From Nocardia sp. (lineage in GTDB: Bacteria; Actinomycetota; Actinomycetes; Mycobacteriales; Mycobacteriaceae): 9,290 bases of DNA. The translations under genes and the position numbers were made by a program. Positions 6,552-9,290 of the stretch are shown in pieces (the first letter of the stretch is position 1; every line of letters begins with the position of its first letter). The notes under the pieces are model-generated. The model was not told the origin of the DNA. It saw only the letters and a program-made list of their open reading frames with translations, and searched no databases. The stretch is taken from the NCBI GenBank assembly GCA_013361595.1, contig JABFXT010000424.1, positions 1 to 9,290 on the forward strand, given 5' to 3'.

Positions 6552-7727
6552 ATGGACCTTGCAGGCATGAAGTTTCGGGTCGCGCGTGAGGATTTCGCGG
6601 AGTCGGTCGCCTGGGTGGCGCGCAGTCTGCCGTCCCGCCCGCCGGTCCCGGTGCTCGGTGGAGTCCTGCTGGTCGCGGACGAGGACGGGCTGACCGTCTC
6701 CGGGTTCGATTACGAGGTCTCCGCGCAGATGCGGGTCGCCGCGGAGGTCGCCGGCCCCGGCCGTGTCCTGGTCTCCGGCAAACTGCTGGCCGATATCACC
6801 AAGGCGCTGTCCAACAAACCGGTGGATGTCTCGGTGGACGGGAGCCGGGTACTGATCCAGTGCGGTAGCGCGAAGTTCTCCCTGCCGACCATGCCGGTGG
6901 AGGACTATCCCCAATTGCCCGAGGTCCCGCAGTCGAGCGGGGAACTGGCGGTCGAGGTGTTCGGCGAAGCGGTCGGCCAGGTGGCCGTCGCGGCGGGACG
7001 CGATGACACGCTGCCCATGCTGACCGGTATCCGGGTCGAGATCGAGGGACCGCAGGTCGTTCTCGCGGCCACCGACCGGTTCCGCCTCGCGGTGCGGCAT
7101 ATCCAATGGCAGCCCGCGCGCACCGATATCGAGACCGCGGTGCTGATCCCCGCGCGCACCCTGTCCGAGGCCGCCAAGACACTGGGCGCGTCCGATCGGC
7201 CGGTCCAGCTGTCGCTGGGTTCGGGTGCGGGCGCCGACGGGCTGCTCGGGATCGTCAACGGCGGCCGACGGACCACTACGCGACTGCTCGACGCCGAATT
7301 CCCGAAGTTCCGCCAGTTGCTGCCCAAGGAGCACACCTCGATCGCCACGCTGGAGGTCGCCTCGCTCACCGAGGCGATCAAGCGTGTGGCGCTGGTGGCC
7401 GAGCGTGGTGCGCAGGTGCGGCTGGAATTCTCCGCGGAAGGGCTGCTGTTGTCGGCGGGTGGCGACGACGCCGGCCGTGCCGAGGAATGGCTCACCGCCG
7501 ATTTCCGGGGCGAACCACTGACCATCGCCTTCAATCCGGGCTATCTCATCGATGGGCTGTCGGCGCTGCGCTCGGAGCGGGTGACCTTCGGGTTCACCAC
7601 CCCGAGCCGCCCCGCCGTGCTGCTGCCCGCCCGGGAGGAGGAGCCGGAGCCGCTCGATTCCGGGGCCTACCCGGCACTGGAGAGCGATTACATCTACCTG
7701 TTGATGCCGGTCCGGCTTCCGGGCTGA
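6552..7727 (+). CDS. dnaN: DNA polymerase III beta subunit (sliding clamp)
   Basis: DnaN forms a dimeric ring around DNA that tethers DNA polymerase III and other repair and replication enzymes. The 391-residue product has the family's three-fold repeated clamp domains. Recognisable stretches are [20 protein letters not shown] (residues 6-25), [37 protein letters not shown] and [14 protein letters not shown]. The [13 protein letters not shown] segment and the C-terminal [12 protein letters not shown], which lines the partner-binding pocket, follow. Length is normal. The ATG at 6552 is preceded by GAGAGGA, ending 11 bases upstream, a little far. ATG at 6567 is an alternative that would start exactly at MKFRV. 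It is oriented away from oriC with the fork. A 181-bp gap separates it from recF, so the two may not be one simple operon. Confidence 0.97.
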   Translation: MDLAGMKFRVAREDFAESVAWVARSLPSRPPVPVLGGVLLVADEDGLTVSGFDYEVSAQMRVAAEVAGPGRVLVSGKLLADITKALSNKPVDVSVDGSRVLIQCGSAKFSLPTMPVEDYPQLPEVPQSSGELAVEVFGEAVGQVAVAAGRDDTLPMLTGIRVEIEGPQVVLAATDRFRLAVRHIQWQPARTDIETAVLIPARTLSEAAKTLGASDRPVQLSLGSGAGADGLLGIVNGGRRTTTRLLDAEFPKFRQLLPKEHTSIATLEVASLTEAIKRVALVAERGAQVRLEFSAEGLLLSAGGDDAGRAEEWLTADFRGEPLTIAFNPGYLIDGLSALRSERVTFGFTTPSRPAVLLPAREEEPEPLDSGAYPALESDYIYLLMPVRLPG

Positions 7728-7736
7728 GCGGGCGTG

Positions 7737-7755
7737 GGTTCGGTAGCGACGAACC
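7737..7755 (+). terminator. Small hairpin after dnaN, weak terminator candidate
   Basis: GGTTCG (7737-7742) pairs with CGAACC (7750-7755) around seven bases, starting nine bases after the dnaN stop. There is no T run. It might reduce read-through into recF. Confidence 0.3.
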
Positions 7756-7770
7756 GGCGCGCGTCCGCCG

Positions 7771-7820
7771 GGTATCGCGAGGGTCCCGGTACTGTGCGAG
7801 CGACCGTCGGTAGCGATACC
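7771..7820 (+). repeat. Inverted repeat in the dnaN-recF gap
   Basis: GGTATCGC (7771-7778) and GCGATACC (7813-7820) are exact reverse complements 34 bases apart. Between them is TACTGT (7790-7795), a possible recF -10 without a clear -35. The pairing is seen. A role in recF expression is a guess. Confidence 0.35.
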
Positions 7821-7853
7821 TCCGCAAACCGCTGCCTCGACCTGCATCGTCCG

Positions 7854-7879
7854 CAGTTATCCACAGCTGTGGATAACTG
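7854..7879. promoter_or_regulatory. 26-bp palindrome of two perfect DnaA boxes upstream of recF
   Basis: TTATCCACA (7857-7865) and TGTGGATAA (7868-7876) stand back to back across GC, and the palindrome extends perfectly to 26 bp. It ends 29 bases before the recF start. Two perfect boxes in this geometry should bind DnaA tightly, so control of recF or DnaA titration is plausible. Confidence 0.85.
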
Positions 7880-7908
7880 GGCTGTTGTTCTCCGGATGGT
7901 GTGAACAG

Positions 7909-9123
7909 GTGCATATCCGTGCTCTGACCTTGCGTGATTTCCGTTCCTGGGAGCACGCTGAGATCGAGTTATCCACAGGCCCTACGGTTTTCCTGGGGGC
8001 CAACGGGAACGGCAAGACCAATCTGCTCGAAGCCCTGGGCTACCTGTCCACACTCGGGTCGCATCGGGTTTCCACCGATGCTCCACTCATCCGGTCCGGC
8101 GCCGAACGTGCCCGGGTCGGCGCGAATGTGGTGCATCTGGGCCGGGAACTCCGTATCGACGTGGAGATCAACCGCGGTGTCGCCAACCGGGCACAGATCA
8201 ACAGGTCGCCCGTACGCCGCCCGCGTGAGATTCTCGGGATCCTGCACACCGCGTTGTTCGCGCCCGAGGATCTGGCGCTGGTGCGGGGTGATCCGGGGGA
8301 GCGGCGTCGTTTCCTGGACGAACTGTGCACCGCGCGCCGGCCCGGCCTCGCCGGTGTTCGCGCCGATTACGACCGGGTGCTGCGGCAGCGTTCGGCCCTG
8401 TTGAAGACCGCGGGCCGGTCGTCGCGGGCCGATCTCGGCACGCTGGACGTCTGGGACGGGCACCTGGCCGGCCACGCCTCGGTGCTCCTCGCCGAACGCC
8501 TGCGCCTGGTCCACGAACTGCACCCGCATCTGGCCGGGGCGTACGCGGCGCTCGCGCCCGAATCCCGGCCGGCCGCCATCGGCTACCGCAGCGGCGCCCT
8601 ACCCGCCGAACTGCTCGACCCCGGCCGGGTGCCGGAGCCCGGGGACCCGGCGCTGCTCGAGGAGATCCTGCTGCGGGAGCTCGCGGCGGCGCGGCCCAGG
8701 GAACTGGAACGCGGTATCTGCCTGGTCGGACCACATCGAGACGAGCTGGAGCTGATGCTCGGCGAAACCCCGGCCAAGGGGTTCGCCAGTCATGGGGAAT
8801 CCTGGTCGTTCGCGCTGGCGCTGCGGCTGGCGGCCTTCGAACTGCTCCGCGCCGACGGGACCGAGCCGGTCCTACTGCTCGACGATGTCTTCGCCGAACT
8901 CGACCGGCGCCGCCGCACCGCGCTGGCCGCGGTGGCGGCGACCGCCGAGCAGGTGCTGATCACCGCCGCGGTGCCCGAGGACGTACCCGCCGAACTGATC
9001 GGTGACACGCTGCGGGTGACCACATCCGGCGATCCGGAGCGTCGGATTTCCGGTTTCACCTCGGAACACCCGGCCGCCGGAGGCGATCCGCCGCGGGCGG
9101 TCGCGGGTGATTCGCCGGATTGA
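7909..9123 (+). CDS. recF: DNA replication and repair protein RecF
   Basis: RecF is an SMC-like ATPase that, with RecO and RecR, helps RecA load at single-strand gaps behind stalled forks. The 404-residue product opens with the family-typical (M)[20 protein letters not shown]. Walker A GANGNGKT is at residues 30-37, an ABC-type signature in [20 protein letters not shown] (around Ser294-Ser298) and Walker [12 protein letters not shown] with Asp325-Asp326. The conserved RSALLK and PHRDEL stretches are present. The GTG at 7909 is chosen because it gives the standard N-terminus. The open frame extends eight codons upstream to a TTG at 7885 with nothing to support it. No strong ribosome site is visible. 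DnaA-box palindromes flank the gene, and a perfect box lies inside its codons 21-23. Confidence 0.96.
   Translation: MHIRALTLRDFRSWEHAEIELSTGPTVFLGANGNGKTNLLEALGYLSTLGSHRVSTDAPLIRSGAERARVGANVVHLGRELRIDVEINRGVANRAQINRSPVRRPREILGILHTALFAPEDLALVRGDPGERRRFLDELCTARRPGLAGVRADYDRVLRQRSALLKTAGRSSRADLGTLDVWDGHLAGHASVLLAERLRLVHELHPHLAGAYAALAPESRPAAIGYRSGALPAELLDPGRVPEPGDPALLEEILLRELAAARPRELERGICLVGPHRDELELMLGETPAKGFASHGESWSFALALRLAAFELLRADGTEPVLLLDDVFAELDRRRRTALAAVAATAEQVLITAAVPEDVPAELIGDTLRVTTSGDPERRISGFTSEHPAAGGDPPRAVAGDSPD
7969..7977 (+). promoter_or_regulatory. Perfect DnaA box inside recF
   Basis: TTATCCACA is written by the recF codons for Leu-Ser-Thr. A second good match, CTGTCCACA, lies at 8044-8052. 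With the palindrome at 7854-7879 this gives four good boxes in about 200 bp around the recF start. Confidence 0.65.
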
Positions 9124-9144
9124 CGGACACGCCCCGGCGCCACC

Positions 9145-9173
9145 TTGCATGCGGGCCGGAGCGTTCGTAGAGT
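9145..9173 (+). promoter_or_regulatory. Candidate promoter after recF
   Basis: TTGCAT (9145-9150) and TAGAGT (9168-9173) are separated by exactly 17 bases and face a gene beyond the window. The -35 matches consensus only partly. A DnaA-box palindrome lies about 45 bp downstream of the -10. No coding start is visible in the remaining bases up to 9290. Confidence 0.4.
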
Positions 9174-9218
9174 GAGCCGATACACCGGGCCGTTATCCCC
9201 CGTACGGTCTCGAAATCC

Positions 9219-9243
9219 AGTTATCCACAGCCTGTGGATAACT
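9219..9243. promoter_or_regulatory. 25-bp DnaA-box palindrome downstream of recF
   Basis: TTATCCACA (9221-9229) and TGTGGATAA (9233-9241) are two perfect boxes in perfect 12-bp arms around a central C at 9231. This is the same module as at 7854-7879 with one extra central base. It lies in the gap before whatever gene follows recF. Confidence 0.85.
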
Positions 9244-9290
9244 TGTTCGGCCAGGTCGTCGCCCTACACCTCGGGTAGCGTCCGGGTCCA

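Noticed and set aside
5836..6570. Plus-strand open frame (244 codons) running from oriC into dnaN
   Set aside because: It starts in a DnaA-box region, has arbitrary Arg/Thr/Gly-rich composition and overlaps the dnaN start in another frame. High GC makes such open frames common.
6507..7847. Minus-strand open frame of 446 codons opposite dnaN
   Set aside because: It mirrors the coding strand of dnaN, with typical high-GC antisense composition (Arg, Gly, His, Gln). dnaN itself is unambiguous.
1..9290. ParB parS site near the origin
   Set aside because: No TGTTTCACGTGAAACA-like palindrome was found by eye in this window. parS sites may lie outside it.

Overview
This window is the chromosomal replication-origin neighbourhood of a high-GC actinobacterium. 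The order yidC-yidD-rnpA-rpmH on the minus strand, divergent from dnaA-oriC-dnaN-recF on the plus strand, is the classic actinobacterial origin layout. The protein sequences (DnaA N-terminus [19 protein letters not shown], Dna[24 protein letters not shown] as recalled from family members) point to Nocardiaceae, most likely Nocardia. That genus call is from memory, not from a search.

Layout. Positions 1-1480 (minus strand) hold the protein insertase YidC (C-terminus cut by the window edge), YidD, the RNase P protein RnpA and ribosomal protein L34, reading leftward. A well-formed promoter (TTGACC-17 bp-TACCCT) and a structured leader of about 130 nt lie ahead of rpmH. Positions 1481-2053 are the divergent rpmH/dnaA control region, with an inverted pair of DnaA boxes about 225 bp upstream of the dnaA start. 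dnaA (2054-4288) encodes an unusually long DnaA (744 aa) with a low-complexity linker of about 310 residues. A gene for a putative glycolipid-binding (DUF1089-type) protein (4348-4947) sits between dnaA and the origin, an unexpected place for it.

Positions 4948-6551 hold no gene I can support. They contain two strong hairpins at the left edge, then a dense oriC core (about 5328-5843) with many DnaA boxes of the TTRTCCACA type, a perfect 51-bp palindrome, two phased 11-bp CTCGAG/DnaA-box arrays and an AT-rich candidate unwinding element (5784-5829). A sparser second box cluster follows (6028-6271), then the dnaN leader.

dnaN (6552-7727) and recF (7909-9123) follow. A 26-bp palindrome of two perfect DnaA boxes lies just before recF, and a sister 25-bp version lies after recF, downstream of a candidate promoter for a gene beyond the window. 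Together with the pair upstream of dnaA and one in oriC, this gives four back-to-back DnaA-box modules over about 7.4 kb. That suggests DnaA may control or be titrated by dnaA, recF and the next gene as well as opening oriC.

Functionally the right half is the initiation and repair set (initiator DnaA, sliding clamp DnaN, gap-repair ATPase RecF). The left half couples tRNA processing and ribosome synthesis (RnpA, L34) to membrane protein insertion (YidC, YidD). No mobile element, CRISPR array, tRNA or rRNA was seen. The most interesting signals are in the architecture of the DnaA-binding DNA rather than in a novel protein system.
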